Source: Frankia sp. QA3 (GTDB lineage: Bacteria; Actinomycetota; Actinomycetes; Frankiales; Frankiaceae). Taken from it: 64,000 bases of DNA. Both the position numbers and the translations under genes were made by a program. How positions within the stretch are numbered: position 1 is the stretch's first letter; each line of letters begins with the position of its first letter. The notes below the pieces were generated by a model. The model searched no databases, was not told the origin of the DNA, and was given only the letters and a program-made list of their open reading frames with translations. Shown here in pieces: positions 17,439-27,136 of this stretch. Location of the stretch: positions 6,331,605-6,395,604 of the forward strand of contig NZ_CM001489.1 in assembly GCF_000262465.1 (NCBI RefSeq). Direction: 5' to 3'.

Positions 17439-17780
17439 TCAGGCGGGGCGGGTGGAGTCGGCGGCGGCGAGCCGGGCGCGAGCGCCGTCGAGCAGGGCCT
17501 GGCAGGTTCGGGCCAGCTCCTCGCCGCGCTCCCACAGCGCCAGCGACTGCTCCAGCGTCACCCCGCCCGCCTCGAGCTGGCGGACGACCTCCTCCAGCTC
17601 GGCGCGGGCGGTCTCGTAGCTGACCGTCGGCCCTGCCGGCGGGCCGCCGCCGGACCGCTTGCCGCCCGCGGCCGGCGGGCCGGGGAGGGCCGGCGGTTCC
17701 GGTGCGTTCGGGCTCGGTCGCGCGGCCCGCCCGTTGCCGGGAGAGTCGCCGAACGTCGTGGATCCAGGACTTTCAGACAT
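17439..17780 (-). CDS. xseB: Exodeoxyribonuclease VII small subunit, opposite strand to xseA
   Basis: The small helical subunit of ExoVII. The core SYETARAELEEVVRQLEAGG, VTLEQSLALWERGEELA, CQALLDGAR is diagnostic. The 113-aa protein is longer than usual because of a Pro/Gly-rich N-terminus of about 50 residues. ATG 17780 has GGAGGT upstream. It runs tail-to-tail with xseA (128-bp gap holding a direct repeat), so the two cannot share a transcript and stoichiometry must be set by separate promoters. Confidence 0.93.
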   Translation of the reverse strand: MSESPGSTTFGDSPGNGRAARPSPNAPEPPALPGPPAAGGKRSGGGPPAGPTVSYETARAELEEVVRQLEAGGVTLEQSLALWERGEELARTCQALLDGARARLAAADSTRPA

Positions 17781-18091
17781 CGCCACCTCCGCGCCCCCGC
17801 TCACCCAATTTCCGGCCAATGCGCTGCCATGGCCCGATCGTGACGCCTCGTGCCCGCGCGCGACTCAGGCGCAATTCAACGCGGCGTGTCACAAGTATTC
17901 CCGACCGGATCCGGCGCCGCGCCGGGCGCCACGCGGAGCCGGAAATGCCGCACTCCGTCAGCACGACGTGATATCAATCAGGCGACAATCGTCGCCGAAG
18001 CGGGTTGGCTTGGCGGAGATCCATAGTACAAGGTCGCTGCAGGACGTTCCAGATTGGTGGTGGTCCGCGAATGCGCGGGCCCCACTCGGCT

Positions 18092-18116
18092 GACCGCCCG
18101 TCCGCTTCGGGCGGTC
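18092..18116 (+). promoter_or_regulatory. Hairpin adjoining a ribosome-binding site
   Basis: GACCGCCCG (18092-18100) pairs exactly with CGGGCGGTC (18108-18116), ending one base before GGAGGT at 18118-18123. It could affect translation of the small gene at 18131. Confidence 0.5.
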
Positions 18117-18130
18117 CGGAGGTACACCAC

Positions 18131-18472
18131 ATGCCCGGCGCACGTCCGTCGCTCCGACGCCCGGCCGTCGGTGGTCGCTCCCGGGAGCGGGTTCCCCCCG
18201 CCTCCCCGGGAGGTCCTGTCCTGCTGCGGCACGACCTCGCCGGCACGGCGTCTCGCGGTGCCAGCCCCACAGATCAGGGCGGCCGGGGTGGCCGGGTCAA
18301 CCGGCGCACCCCGGCCGGCGGGCCGCTGCTGCGGCGCGCGGCCGGTCTCATCCTCGGTCTGGCGGTGCTCATCCCGGCGGCCACCGCCTGGGATGGCTCG
18401 CACGGATCCCACGGCGGCCATCCCGCGCCGCCCGGGCGGCCTCCCGTCGCCGCCGGCGCCAGCCAGCACTGA
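18131..18472 (+). CDS. Small protein with a hydrophobic segment and His-rich tail
   Basis: A 113-aa hypothetical protein. ATG 18131 has a strong GGAGGT 7 nt upstream, a hairpin just before that, and a long hairpin after the stop, which together support a transcription unit. Residues 1-60 are basic and low in complexity. A hydrophobic stretch LILGLAVLIPAATA (about 74-87) resembles a signal or anchor. The tail has several His and Pro residues (DGSHGSHGGHPAPP). No family recognised. The 650 bp between the xseB start and this ATG probably holds promoters only. It could still be non-coding. Confidence 0.42.
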   Translation: MPGARPSLRRPAVGGRSRERVPPASPGGPVLLRHDLAGTASRGASPTDQGGRGGRVNRRTPAGGPLLRRAAGLILGLAVLIPAATAWDGSHGSHGGHPAPPGRPPVAAGASQH

Positions 18473-18513
18473 GGTAGCCGAGGTCCGGCCGCCGCCGCGG
18501 CGATCATTTCGGC

Positions 18514-18555
18514 GGTGCTGGCTACCCGGGCCCACGGGTCCGGGTAGCCAGCACC
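18514..18555. terminator. 16-bp perfect hairpin
   Basis: GGTGCTGGCTACCCGG at 18514-18529 pairs exactly with 18540-18555 around a 10-nt loop. It lies 42 bp after the small ORF stop. No U-tract follows. Confidence 0.6.
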
Positions 18556-18791
18556 GTGGAGCGGGTCCCGCCTGGCGCCGACTTCGGGTCATTTGGCGCC
18601 AATTTCGGGCATTTCGCCCCGGACTATGGGCCTTTCGGTACGGAATTCGGGACGCGCTTCCCGCGTTTGGCGATTTAGGCGCTTTCGGTTATTTTGTCGC
18701 GCGCCGGCAGGGGCCGTCGGTCGGGATCCTCGGAGTCCGCATCGCTCTCGGCGTTGCGCTCGGTCTCCCGCGCGGACGGTCCCGCGGGTCG
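18556..18791. other. Spacer with repeated TTCGGG-type motifs
   Basis: Between the hairpin and the DUF4245 stop. TGGCGCCGACTTCGGGTCAT and TGGCGCCAATTTCGGGCAT (about 18573-18612) form an imperfect direct repeat; more TTCGG motifs follow to about 18690. Frames are open but show no family or start signal. Confidence 0.4.
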
Positions 18792-19382
18792 TCAGGTGCC
18801 GCTGGGCTGGACCGGTTGGACCGGCTGGAGCGACTCGGCGAGGGCGACCAGATCCGCCTGGGCCGCGCCGCCCTTCCCGCCGCCGTCGTCGATGACCACC
18901 GTGACGCCCTCGTCGGTCCGGCTGATCGCGAGATGGCCGTCGTCGTCCGGGCGCTGCTCCCAGGGGACCCCGTTGACGTTCACCGTTGCGCGCGCCGGCC
19001 GGTTGCCGAGCAGCTTCTGCACCGCGTTCGGCGCGTTGCTCTCCCGCAGCCGGGCGTACGTGCGGTGGTCGGGCCGGTCGACGACGTATCCGATCGTCGC
19101 CTCGGCGATGTCACCGCCGTCGGAGCTGCCGGTGGGGCCGGTCAGCCGCAGCGAGGTCGACTTCCAGTACCCGGGCAGCCCGGCGGGAGCGAGCGGGGTG
19201 TAGGGCGTCTGCCGGGCGAAGGCCGCCATCGGCTCGGCCGTCGCGACGACCTTGACCGCCGTCTCGTCGCTGCCGCGCGGCATCCCGAAGATGACGAAGA
19301 CCAAGACGCCCGCCGTGACCACGGCGAGGGAGAGGATCATGTCCCTGATCGTTTCCTGGCCGCGTCGCTGTCGTTGTGCCAC
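18792..19382 (-). CDS. DUF4245 membrane-anchored protein
   Basis: A 196-aa actinobacterial protein of unknown role, recognised by one N-terminal membrane helix (about 14-33, ending GMPRGSD), an extracellular domain with PYTPLAPAGLPGYWKSTSLRL, and the order DUF4245-glpX-fumC seen in many actinobacteria. It should be anchored with the C-terminus outside. GTG 19382. It is divergent from glpX. The 366 bp between them includes an AT-richer stretch (19560-19680). Confidence 0.85.
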   Translation of the reverse strand: MAQRQRRGQETIRDMILSLAVVTAGVLVFVIFGMPRGSDETAVKVVATAEPMAAFARQTPYTPLAPAGLPGYWKSTSLRLTGPTGSSDGGDIAEATIGYVVDRPDHRTYARLRESNAPNAVQKLLGNRPARATVNVNGVPWEQRPDDDGHLAISRTDEGVTVVIDDGGGKGGAAQADLVALAESLQPVQPVQPSGT

Positions 19383-19735
19383 GCCCCCATCTTCCAGGTC
19401 TCGGCGGCTCGATGACGGGCCGGGACCGGTTCGGGCGGCCCCTTACGGCACCGGTGTGGTCGGGATCTCGCCCACAGTGGGTGCCGCGGACGGGGCGGAA
19501 CGTCGTCGGGCGGCCGTCACGCCCCCTCCGCGTGACGGCCGCCCGATCGAAGCGTTTGACGCGTGCATGCACCGGAAGGTTGCGCGCAAGTTTTCGACTT
19601 CTCGCCTGTCAGGCGCACGACAGTCCGGGTGCGTCGATTTGCCTGACGATGATCGATGCTCCGGGCTACGTTGGCAGGGGTGTACCTAGCCCGTCACCCG
19701 GCCGCGTATCTCGGGCGCCTGCGGGGTAGCCGAAC

Positions 19736-19741
19736 TAGGCT
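19736..19741 (+). promoter_or_regulatory. -10 box of glpX (leaderless)
   Basis: TAGGCT, 7 nt before GTG 19749, with no ribosome site in the gap. It matches the pattern at ispH, mshB and dapE. Confidence 0.55.
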
Positions 19742-19748
19742 CACGGCC

Positions 19749-20804
19749 GTGCCTTCCGCTCCCGATGCCTTCGCCGCCAGGTCCTCCGACTCCTCGGCTG
19801 TGCCCGACACGCTGGCCGTGCAGGGGCAGGCCCCGGACCGCAACCTCGCCCTCGAACTCGTCCGCGTGACCGAGGCCGCGGCGCTCGCCGCGGCGCGCTG
19901 GGTCGGCCGCGGCGACAAGAACGGCGCCGACGGGGCCGCCGTCGACGCGATGCGCCGGCTCGTCGGCACCGTGTCGATGCGCGGCGTCGTCGTCATCGGC
20001 GAGGGGGAGAAGGACGAGGCCCCGATGCTGTTCAACGGGGAGCAGGTCGGCTCGGGTGAGGGTCCGGAGTGCGACGTCGCCGTCGACCCCGTCGACGGCA
20101 CCACCCTCACCTCCAAGGGCATGAACAACGCCGTGTCCGTCATGGCGGTCAGCGAGCGCGGCTCGATGTACGACGCGAGCGCCTGCTTCTACATGGAGAA
20201 GCTGGTCACCGGGCCGGAGGCGGCCGGCGTCGTCGACATCACCGCCTCCGTCGAGGACAACATCCGGGCCGTGGCGAAGGCGAAGGCGATCCACCCGCGC
20301 GACGTCACCGTGGTCGTCCTGGACCGCCCGCGGCACGCCGAGCTCGTCGAGCAGATCCGCGCCGCCGGCGCTCGGGTGAAGCTCATCTCCGACGGTGACG
20401 TCGCCGGCGCCGTGATGGCCGCGTCCGCCGACACCGGCGTCGACCTGCTCCTCGGCGTCGGCGGCACGCCGGAGGGGATCATCACCGCCTGCGCGGTGAC
20501 CTGTCTCGGTGGGGTGATCCAGGGCCGGCTGTGGCCGAAGGACGAGGCCGAGCGGAACAAGGTCGTCGCGCTTGGGCACGACCCGGACCGGGTGCTGTCC
20601 ACGCGGGACCTGGTGGCCAGCGACAACGTCTTCTTCGTCGCGACCGGGATCACAGATGGTGAGCTGCTGGCAGGGGTACGGTACCGCCCAGGCGGTGCCA
20701 ACACGTCGTCGCTGGTGATGCGGTCCCGCTCGGGCACGATCCGCCGGGTCGACAGCCAGCACCAGCTCACCAAGCTGCAGGCGTACTCCACCGTTCCGTT
20801 CTGA
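19749..20804 (+). CDS. glpX: Fructose-1,6-bisphosphatase class II
   Basis: Hydrolyses fructose 1,6-bisphosphate to fructose 6-phosphate in gluconeogenesis. Metal- and substrate-binding motifs GEGEKDEAPML and DPVDGTT are intact, as are ARWVGRGDKN near the N-terminus and LGVGGTPEGIITACAV. The 351-aa length is typical with a short variable N-terminus. GTG 19749 is preceded by a TAGGCT -10 box, so the transcript is probably leaderless. The open frame extends to 19656 without similarity. Confidence 0.96.
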   Translation: MPSAPDAFAARSSDSSAVPDTLAVQGQAPDRNLALELVRVTEAAALAAARWVGRGDKNGADGAAVDAMRRLVGTVSMRGVVVIGEGEKDEAPMLFNGEQVGSGEGPECDVAVDPVDGTTLTSKGMNNAVSVMAVSERGSMYDASACFYMEKLVTGPEAAGVVDITASVEDNIRAVAKAKAIHPRDVTVVVLDRPRHAELVEQIRAAGARVKLISDGDVAGAVMAASADTGVDLLLGVGGTPEGIITACAVTCLGGVIQGRLWPKDEAERNKVVALGHDPDRVLSTRDLVASDNVFFVATGITDGELLAGVRYRPGGANTSSLVMRSRSGTIRRVDSQHQLTKLQAYSTVPF

Positions 20805-20827
20805 TCTCACTGCGGGGAGGCGATCGC

Positions 20828-21544
20828 GTGGCGCGGCTGTCTCCCGCGGCGTTGTTCGTCCGGCTCGACCGGCCTGGGCCGCATGGCAGCGCGGCGGAGG
20901 TCCGCACGCTGGCGGCGGCCGCGCGCCGGTTCCTCGCCCATCCCCGCCCGCCCGTCCTGCTCGGCTGTGTGGGGACGCTCGCCGCCGTGCGCGCGGCCCG
21001 CGGGCCGTGGCGGGCGCGGGACACCCGCGTGGCCGTCGCCGCCGCCGTCGCCCAGCCATTCGTCGAATGGGGCGTGCACCGCCTGCTGCTGCACGCCCGC
21101 CCGGCCAGCCGGCTGGGCGCCGTCGGCTACCAGCTCGCCGGGTACGGCCACGAGCAGCACCACCGTGACCCGACCGACCTCGACACGATGTTCCTGCGCC
21201 CCCGCGAGGTCATCACCGGGACGGCCGTGGCGGCCCTGCCGGCGCTGCTCGGACCGCCCTCGGCGGCGACTGCGGCGCTGTGCGCGGGCGTCGGCGTGCT
21301 CGCCTACGACTGGACGCACTTCCTCATTCACACCCGGGTCCCGCCGCGGACGGCGTACTACCGGCGGCTGTGGCGCGGCCACCGGCTGCACCACTACCGC
21401 AACGAGCGCTACTGGCTCGGCGTGACCAGCCCCCTCGGGGATCTGGCCCTGCGCACGGACCCGCCGCGGGACGCCGTGGAGCTCTCCCCGACTGCCCGCG
21501 GCCTCGCCGCCACCGGTCCCACCGCCTCCGCGGCCCGCGATTAG
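20828..21544 (+). CDS. Fatty acid hydroxylase / sterol desaturase family membrane protein
   Basis: A 238-aa integral membrane di-iron enzyme. Histidine motifs match the superfamily: HRLLLH, HEQHH, HFLIH and HRLHHYRN. Three to four membrane segments lie between them. The substrate is unknown; hydroxylation of lipids or carotenoids is the family norm. GTG 20828 has GGGGAGG 7-8 nt upstream and starts 23 bp after glpX, so the two are probably co-transcribed. The 3' end overlaps the convergent deacetylase gene by 4 bp. Confidence 0.88.
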   Translation: MARLSPAALFVRLDRPGPHGSAAEVRTLAAAARRFLAHPRPPVLLGCVGTLAAVRAARGPWRARDTRVAVAAAVAQPFVEWGVHRLLLHARPASRLGAVGYQLAGYGHEQHHRDPTDLDTMFLRPREVITGTAVAALPALLGPPSAATAALCAGVGVLAYDWTHFLIHTRVPPRTAYYRRLWRGHRLHHYRNERYWLGVTSPLGDLALRTDPPRDAVELSPTARGLAATGPTASAARD

Positions 21545-22554
21545 ACGAGCAAGTCCGGTGGCCCGGTCGGCGTCGTGAGCGCAGTGCTGGGCTGCGCCGT
21601 GGGCGGAACCGGCCTCGACGACGTTTCGCCCTCCCGCGTCGTTGCCGACGGGACCGCCTGGGCCTCGGCACCGACACCGGCCGTGGCGGCGTCGGCGGTG
21701 CTCCTCCCACCCCCTGGCCCGCCGGGGCCCGGGCCCGCGGCGGGGCCGGGTGGCCGGGGCTCGGAGCGTCCGAGGCGGGGGCGGAACGGGCCGGATGAGC
21801 GGGCCACGCGGCGAAACCGGAAGGCACGGTCCCGCGGCAGCACCGGATGCGGCTCCGACCGGCCGACCCCCTCCAGCCAGGCGAGCAGCCGGCTGTCCGG
21901 CGTCGTCGCGTCGACCGTCAGACGGGCCAGGGCGAAGCGGTCGTCGGTGGGATGGGACAGCTCGTCGCGCACCGCGCAGGCCGAGCTGTACCCGGCGGAG
22001 ATCACCAACTGGCGGACGGACAGGTCGTAGCCGCCGCCGGGGTAGGCGAACGTGCGCGGCTCGTCCCCGATCGCGACGGCGAGGCGGCGCCGGGACAGGG
22101 TCAGCTCCGCGATCACGTCCATGCGGGCCAGCTCGTTGAGCGGTCGACCGGTGTGTCCGGACCCGCCGATCTCGATTCCCAGACCGCGGATGCGATGTAG
22201 GTCAGCCCGATTGAAATAGCCCGGATCGCCGACGCGTGAACTGGTCACGAACACCGTTGCCGTCAGCCCCCACTCGGCCAGGCGGCGCAGCGCGTTCATT
22301 GTTACCGCGCCGCCGTCGTCAAAGGTGATGACGACCGGATTCTTCGGGACGGAGGCGACGCCGAGGGAGGCGACGTACCCGGACACCGTCATCGGGTGGC
22401 GGCCGGACGCGGCGATCAGGCGGCAGTGCCGCGCGAAGGTCGGGAACGGCATGGGCCGGCGCGGTGCGCCCCGGGTGGTGTGGGGGTCGAGCGAGCGGTA
22501 GCGCAGGACCGGGATCATCTGCCCGCGCCGGGCTGTCCGTAGACCGAGCGTCAT
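21541..22554 (-). CDS. Polysaccharide deacetylase-fold protein (partly degenerate site)
   Basis: A NodB-type carbohydrate esterase of about 337 aa. TFDDGG carries the catalytic and metal Asp pair and FAYPGGG is present. The metal motif HxxxH is altered: GGSGHTGRPL has the first His but Arg at the second. Activity may be weak or metal use changed. The last 110 residues are Pro/Gly/Ser-rich and low in complexity. No export signal is obvious. ATG 22554 is chosen; ATG 22518 also fits. The 22555-22850 region upstream includes an AT-rich stretch that may be the promoter. Confidence 0.78.
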   Translation of the reverse strand: MTLGLRTARRGQMIPVLRYRSLDPHTTRGAPRRPMPFPTFARHCRLIAASGRHPMTVSGYVASLGVASVPKNPVVITFDDGGAVTMNALRRLAEWGLTATVFVTSSRVGDPGYFNRADLHRIRGLGIEIGGSGHTGRPLNELARMDVIAELTLSRRRLAVAIGDEPRTFAYPGGGYDLSVRQLVISAGYSSACAVRDELSHPTDDRFALARLTVDATTPDSRLLAWLEGVGRSEPHPVLPRDRAFRFRRVARSSGPFRPRLGRSEPRPPGPAAGPGPGGPGGGRSTADAATAGVGAEAQAVPSATTREGETSSRPVPPTAQPSTALTTPTGPPDLLV

Positions 22555-22734
22555 CGCGGTCCGAGCACGGCGCCGCGCGCGTCCCGCTCGCCGAGCGGTT
22601 CGGGCGGAGCGAACGACAAGCGGGCCTCCCTGCGAACGCCGCGGGCATGGACCGCGGCATCGGGTAATTGCGCGGAAGTGCGTCCGAGGAGTGAGTCCGT
22701 GATGCGGCATGGAATGTAGCACGAGTGGCCCCAA

Positions 22735-23203
22735 TAGCCGGCGAACCCGGAACGCGAGTACCTTGCCGGCCGGCTGTCAGCGTTCGTCATCATTGTGCTG
22801 ATTAAGAAAACAGAACTTTTCCGCGAGGTGTCGTCGCGCAATCAGTGGATCGCCGGGGGCGCGGATGTGGTGCGGGAGTTGCGACTGGGGCATCCGGTGA
22901 CCGCCTGGCGCGGCCCGCGCCAGGCCTGGTGCGGGCCGCCAGCGGGCCAGAGGCTGGTCGGCGTGGCCGCCACGCGATGGGTTCGGACTACCGCGCCCGG
23001 TTGCGGACTCCTGCGCTGTGGGTCCCGACTGCCGCGCTGTGATTCTGGGCTTGGGCGGCGGCGTTTCGGGCTTGCGCGACGGGGTTCGGGCCGCCGTGCC
23101 GCGGTTCGGGTTTCCGTGTCGCGGGCCCGGGCTGTCGGGGTGGCGCGGCCCGCCGGTTTCCGCCCGGGATGTCTCCTGACGCCGGATGGGGACTCCGGGA
23201 AGG
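22735..23203. other. Spacer without a supported gene
   Basis: It begins with AT-rich DNA (22790-22830) that probably carries the deacetylase promoter on the minus strand. A plus-strand frame from GTG 22795 is open for 151 codons but is Arg/Gly-rich beyond its first 30 codons, has no ribosome site and matches nothing I know. Confidence 0.4.
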
Positions 23204-23359
23204 TCAGGACGTGGGGTCGCCGCCGGAGCGGCGAGGCCGGATCCGGGTGAAGGCCCGGCAGTCGCAGCGCGCGCAGTCATGGCCCTTGCGATAGTGCCGG
23301 TGCAGGTCGCGGCTATGGCCGCAGCGGCACCGATCCCACCACGAAGAGATCGCTCCCAT
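23204..23359 (-). CDS. Small Cys/His-rich protein, possible zinc knuckle
   Basis: A 51-aa protein. ATG 23359 has GGGAGG 4 nt upstream. Key residues are WWDRCRCGHSRDLHRHYRKG followed by DCARCDCRAF. Five Cys in a CxC and CxxCxC arrangement plus several His could bind one zinc. I recall similar short conserved proteins in actinobacteria but cannot name a family. The strong ribosome site, the compact motif and its own upstream region (to about 23415) argue that it is real. It may bind nucleic acid or a protein. Confidence 0.65.
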   Translation of the reverse strand: MGAISSWWDRCRCGHSRDLHRHYRKGHDCARCDCRAFTRIRPRRSGGDPTS

Positions 23360-23460
23360 GGAGCCTCCCTTCGTCAACGTTACCGTCCTGTGACACTACC
23401 TGTACACGATCAGGCGCTGTGGTCCGTGGTGGCCGCGGCGCCGGGACCAGCACCCCAGCC

Positions 23461-23525
23461 GTTGGTCGACGCCGTTGGTCGAAGCCGCTTGTGGACGCCG
23501 CTTGTGGCTGCCGCTTGTGGCTGCT
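23461..23525. repeat. 13-bp tandem repeat
   Basis: Five diverging units with a 13-bp period, from GTTGGTCGACGCC to GCTTGTGGCTGCC. The array lies between the small Cys-rich gene and the DUF6542 gene, both on the minus strand. Confidence 0.8.
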
Positions 23526-23655
23526 GGCGGGACGCCGCCGGGGACCCGGCAGAGGGCCGGTGCGCGGCCGCTGGGGAGCTCTTCGGCGGGCAGTCCGCGC
23601 GAACTCGCCGGGCGTGTTCTCGTGACGCTGGCAGCCTTTGCGGATGCCGGGGTGG

Positions 23656-24234
23656 CTAGTGGCCGGGACGCCGGCGGCGCTCGGCGCCCGACTGCGCGAG
23701 GGAGCGCTGCCGCTCCCGCCGGGCGATCTGCGCGCGCCGGCCACGGAAAACCGCGATGAGGGCGACCAGCAGGAAGGCCGCCAGCAGGATCGGCGCGTGC
23801 AGGATCATCTCCGAGCCGATGTCGATCGCCTTGTTCCGCAGCCCGGAACTGCCATCGCCGGTGGAGGGATCAAGATAGCCGACGCCGATCGTGACGAGCG
23901 CGTACACCAGCGGCGGCATGATCACGACACCGATCAGGTCGTCGGTGTGGACCCGTACCGCGACGAGCACGCAGGCGCCGATGAACAGCGTGCCGAACGC
24001 GTACTTCAGCGAGCCGAAGGCGACGGAGTCGACGAGGGCGCCGACGCCGCCGATAACCAGCACGATGATCCCGGTGCCGAGCGCGGTGAGGCCCCGCCTG
24101 CTCCCGGTGAACAGCGTGGGCGGCGGTGCACTCGTCCGGCCACGCGAGCCGCGGACATACGGGTCGTCGAACCTGTCGGCGCGCGCGGATCTGCCCGGCG
24201 GCCCGGCTGACTGCCGATGTGGCGGCACACTCAC
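23656..24234 (-). CDS. DUF6542-type membrane protein
   Basis: A 192-aa protein with about four membrane helices: LTALGTGIIVLVIGGVGALV, FGTLFIGACVLVAVRV, then VVIMPPLVYALVTIG, and ILLAAFLLVALIAVF near the end, followed by a basic tail. The layout matches the actinobacterial DUF6542 family next to rmuC and ychF. The N-terminal 45 residues are polar. GTG 24234 lies 6 nt after TACCTT on the minus strand, so it is probably leaderless; ATG 24282 is the alternative. Function unknown. Confidence 0.75.
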   Translation of the reverse strand: MSVPPHRQSAGPPGRSARADRFDDPYVRGSRGRTSAPPPTLFTGSRRGLTALGTGIIVLVIGGVGALVDSVAFGSLKYAFGTLFIGACVLVAVRVHTDDLIGVVIMPPLVYALVTIGVGYLDPSTGDGSSGLRNKAIDIGSEMILHAPILLAAFLLVALIAVFRGRRAQIARRERQRSLAQSGAERRRRPGH

Positions 24235-24281
24235 GAACGCAAGGTACCGCCCGGGGATTTCGAATGCGTCAGGACGATGCA

Positions 24282-25811
24282 TCAGACCGCGGCATCGGCC
24301 CCCGTGTCGGAACCTTCGGTGGTCGAACCACTGCTTTGCGTCGTCCAGTCATTGTCTTTCTGGTTGTTTGACCCCGATGTCCTCGCATCCACTTCCGGCC
24401 AGGTCCGATATCCGACATCCCCCGGCCCGCCGGGCGCCGTCGCCGCGGCCGGCTCGGGCCGGGCCAGTAGTTCGGCCGCGGACAGCGGGCGCACGCCGGT
24501 CTGCACGGGCGTAGGGCTCGGCAGCGCCGCCTCGACGACCTCCATCGCCGCGAGCCGGCGGGCGGGGGTGAGCACCCGGCTCTCCAGCGAGCCGACGGTC
24601 GCGTTGAAGTCCCCGACCGCCCGGCCCAGCGAGCGGCCGAGCCGGTCGACGTGCTCGCCGAGCGTGCCCAGGCGTGTGTAGAGATCCCGGCCGAGCTCGA
24701 AGATCTCCCGGGTCCGTGCGGTCAACGCCTCCTGGGTCCAGGCATGCGCGATGGTCCGCAGCATCGCGATCAGCGTGGTCGGGGTGGCGATGATGACCTT
24801 CCTTGCGGCGGCGTGCTCGAGCAGGCCCGGGTCGTGGTCGAGCGCCGGGGCGAGGAACGCCTCGGCGGGCACGAACAGCACCACGAACTCCGGCGAGGAC
24901 GGCAGCCGCCGCCAGTACGACTTGGCGCCGAGCCCGTCGACGTGGGCGCGCAGGTGCCGGGCGTGGGCGGCCATCCGACCGGCGCGGTAGGCCTCGTCGG
25001 TGCTCTCGGCGGCGTCGAGGAAGGCGGCCAGCGGGACCTTCGCGTCGACGACGACGTTGCGCCCGCCGGCGAGGTGGACCACCATGTCGGGCCGCAGCGG
25101 GCCGTCGTCGCCCTGGACGGTCATCTGCTCGGTGAAGTCGCAGCGGTTGAGCATGCCGGCCACCTCGGCGACCCGGCGTAGCTGCATCTCCCCCCACGCC
25201 CCGCGGGCCTGCGGGCGGCGCAGGACCGTGACCAGCGCCGCCGTCTGGGACCGCAGGCTCTCCGACGCCTCGCGGGCGAAGCGCACCTGCTCGACGAGCG
25301 CCGCATACGCCTCCGTGCGGGCCGTCTCCAGCTCGTTCAGGCGGCTCTCCATCCGCCCCAGGGCGTCGCGCAGCGGGGTGACGATGCCCTCCACCGCCGC
25401 GCGGCGGGCGTCGAGATCGCCGCGGGCGCGGGCGCCGGCCTCGTCCAACCGGGCGGTGGCCAGCTCCACGAGCTGGCGGCTCGCCCCCTCCAGCGCCTGC
25501 GCGGACAGCGCCCGGAAGCTCTCGGCGAGCCGCTCCTGGCTCTGCTCGACCAGGGCGACCCGCTCGGCGGCGGCGCGGCGCTCGTACTCCAGCGCCGTGC
25601 GCAGGCCGGAGACGTCCGACTCGGCGAGCTGGGCGCGCTCGGCGCTCGCCGCGGCGGCCGCGCGGGCGGAGTCCCGCTCGCGCTGGGCCGTCGCATGCGC
25701 GGCCGCGAGCGCCGCATAGCGCGGATCGGCCAGCCGGCGGGCGGCGAACAGGCCGCCCACGGCCCCGACAGCCAGCCCGAGGAGAGTCAGCAACGCGCTG
25801 GTGGTGTCCAC
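24282..25811 (-). CDS. rmuC: DNA recombination protein RmuC
   Basis: A 509-aa protein. The N-terminus is a membrane anchor (LLTLLGLAVGAVGGLFAARRL), followed by a long Ala/Glu/Arg-rich coiled coil (about 25-180), then the RmuC nuclease-like core with GAWGEMQLRRVAEVAGM, VVDAKVPLAAFLDA and FVVLFVPAEAFLAPAL. RmuC limits certain DNA rearrangements in E. coli; its mechanism is not settled. GTG 25811 places the anchor at the start. It ends just before the DUF6542 gene (same strand) and is divergent from ychF. Confidence 0.92.
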   Translation of the reverse strand: MDTTSALLTLLGLAVGAVGGLFAARRLADPRYAALAAAHATAQRERDSARAAAAASAERAQLAESDVSGLRTALEYERRAAAERVALVEQSQERLAESFRALSAQALEGASRQLVELATARLDEAGARARGDLDARRAAVEGIVTPLRDALGRMESRLNELETARTEAYAALVEQVRFAREASESLRSQTAALVTVLRRPQARGAWGEMQLRRVAEVAGMLNRCDFTEQMTVQGDDGPLRPDMVVHLAGGRNVVVDAKVPLAAFLDAAESTDEAYRAGRMAAHARHLRAHVDGLGAKSYWRRLPSSPEFVVLFVPAEAFLAPALDHDPGLLEHAAARKVIIATPTTLIAMLRTIAHAWTQEALTARTREIFELGRDLYTRLGTLGEHVDRLGRSLGRAVGDFNATVGSLESRVLTPARRLAAMEVVEAALPSPTPVQTGVRPLSAAELLARPEPAAATAPGGPGDVGYRTWPEVDARTSGSNNQKDNDWTTQSSGSTTEGSDTGADAAV

Positions 25812-25941
25812 AGCGCGAAGGCAATCACGACCCTCCGACAGTTTCGCGGCAAGTCGGTCGGCGGCGTGGCGCCCCGGCCGACCCGGTCCGGGTCCCGGGC
25901 GCGGCGGGCCGCTCCGGCGCCGGCCCGTAGACTGATCCGCC

Positions 25942-27018
<1,077 letters not shown>

Positions 27019-27136
27019 CCGGTCGGTCCTTCTGCAGGTCGACGGCCGACCCCCCTGAGTCAACCTCCTCCCGACGCTGACCGCGGGGACTGCGGCGGCG
27101 TGAGCCTGCGTCGACCCTCATCGCTACGATCCGTCG

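Noticed and set aside
22795..23250. 151-codon ORF from GTG 22795
   Set aside because: No ribosome site, Arg/Gly-rich after the first 30 codons, and antisense to the better-supported small Cys-rich gene at its 3' end.
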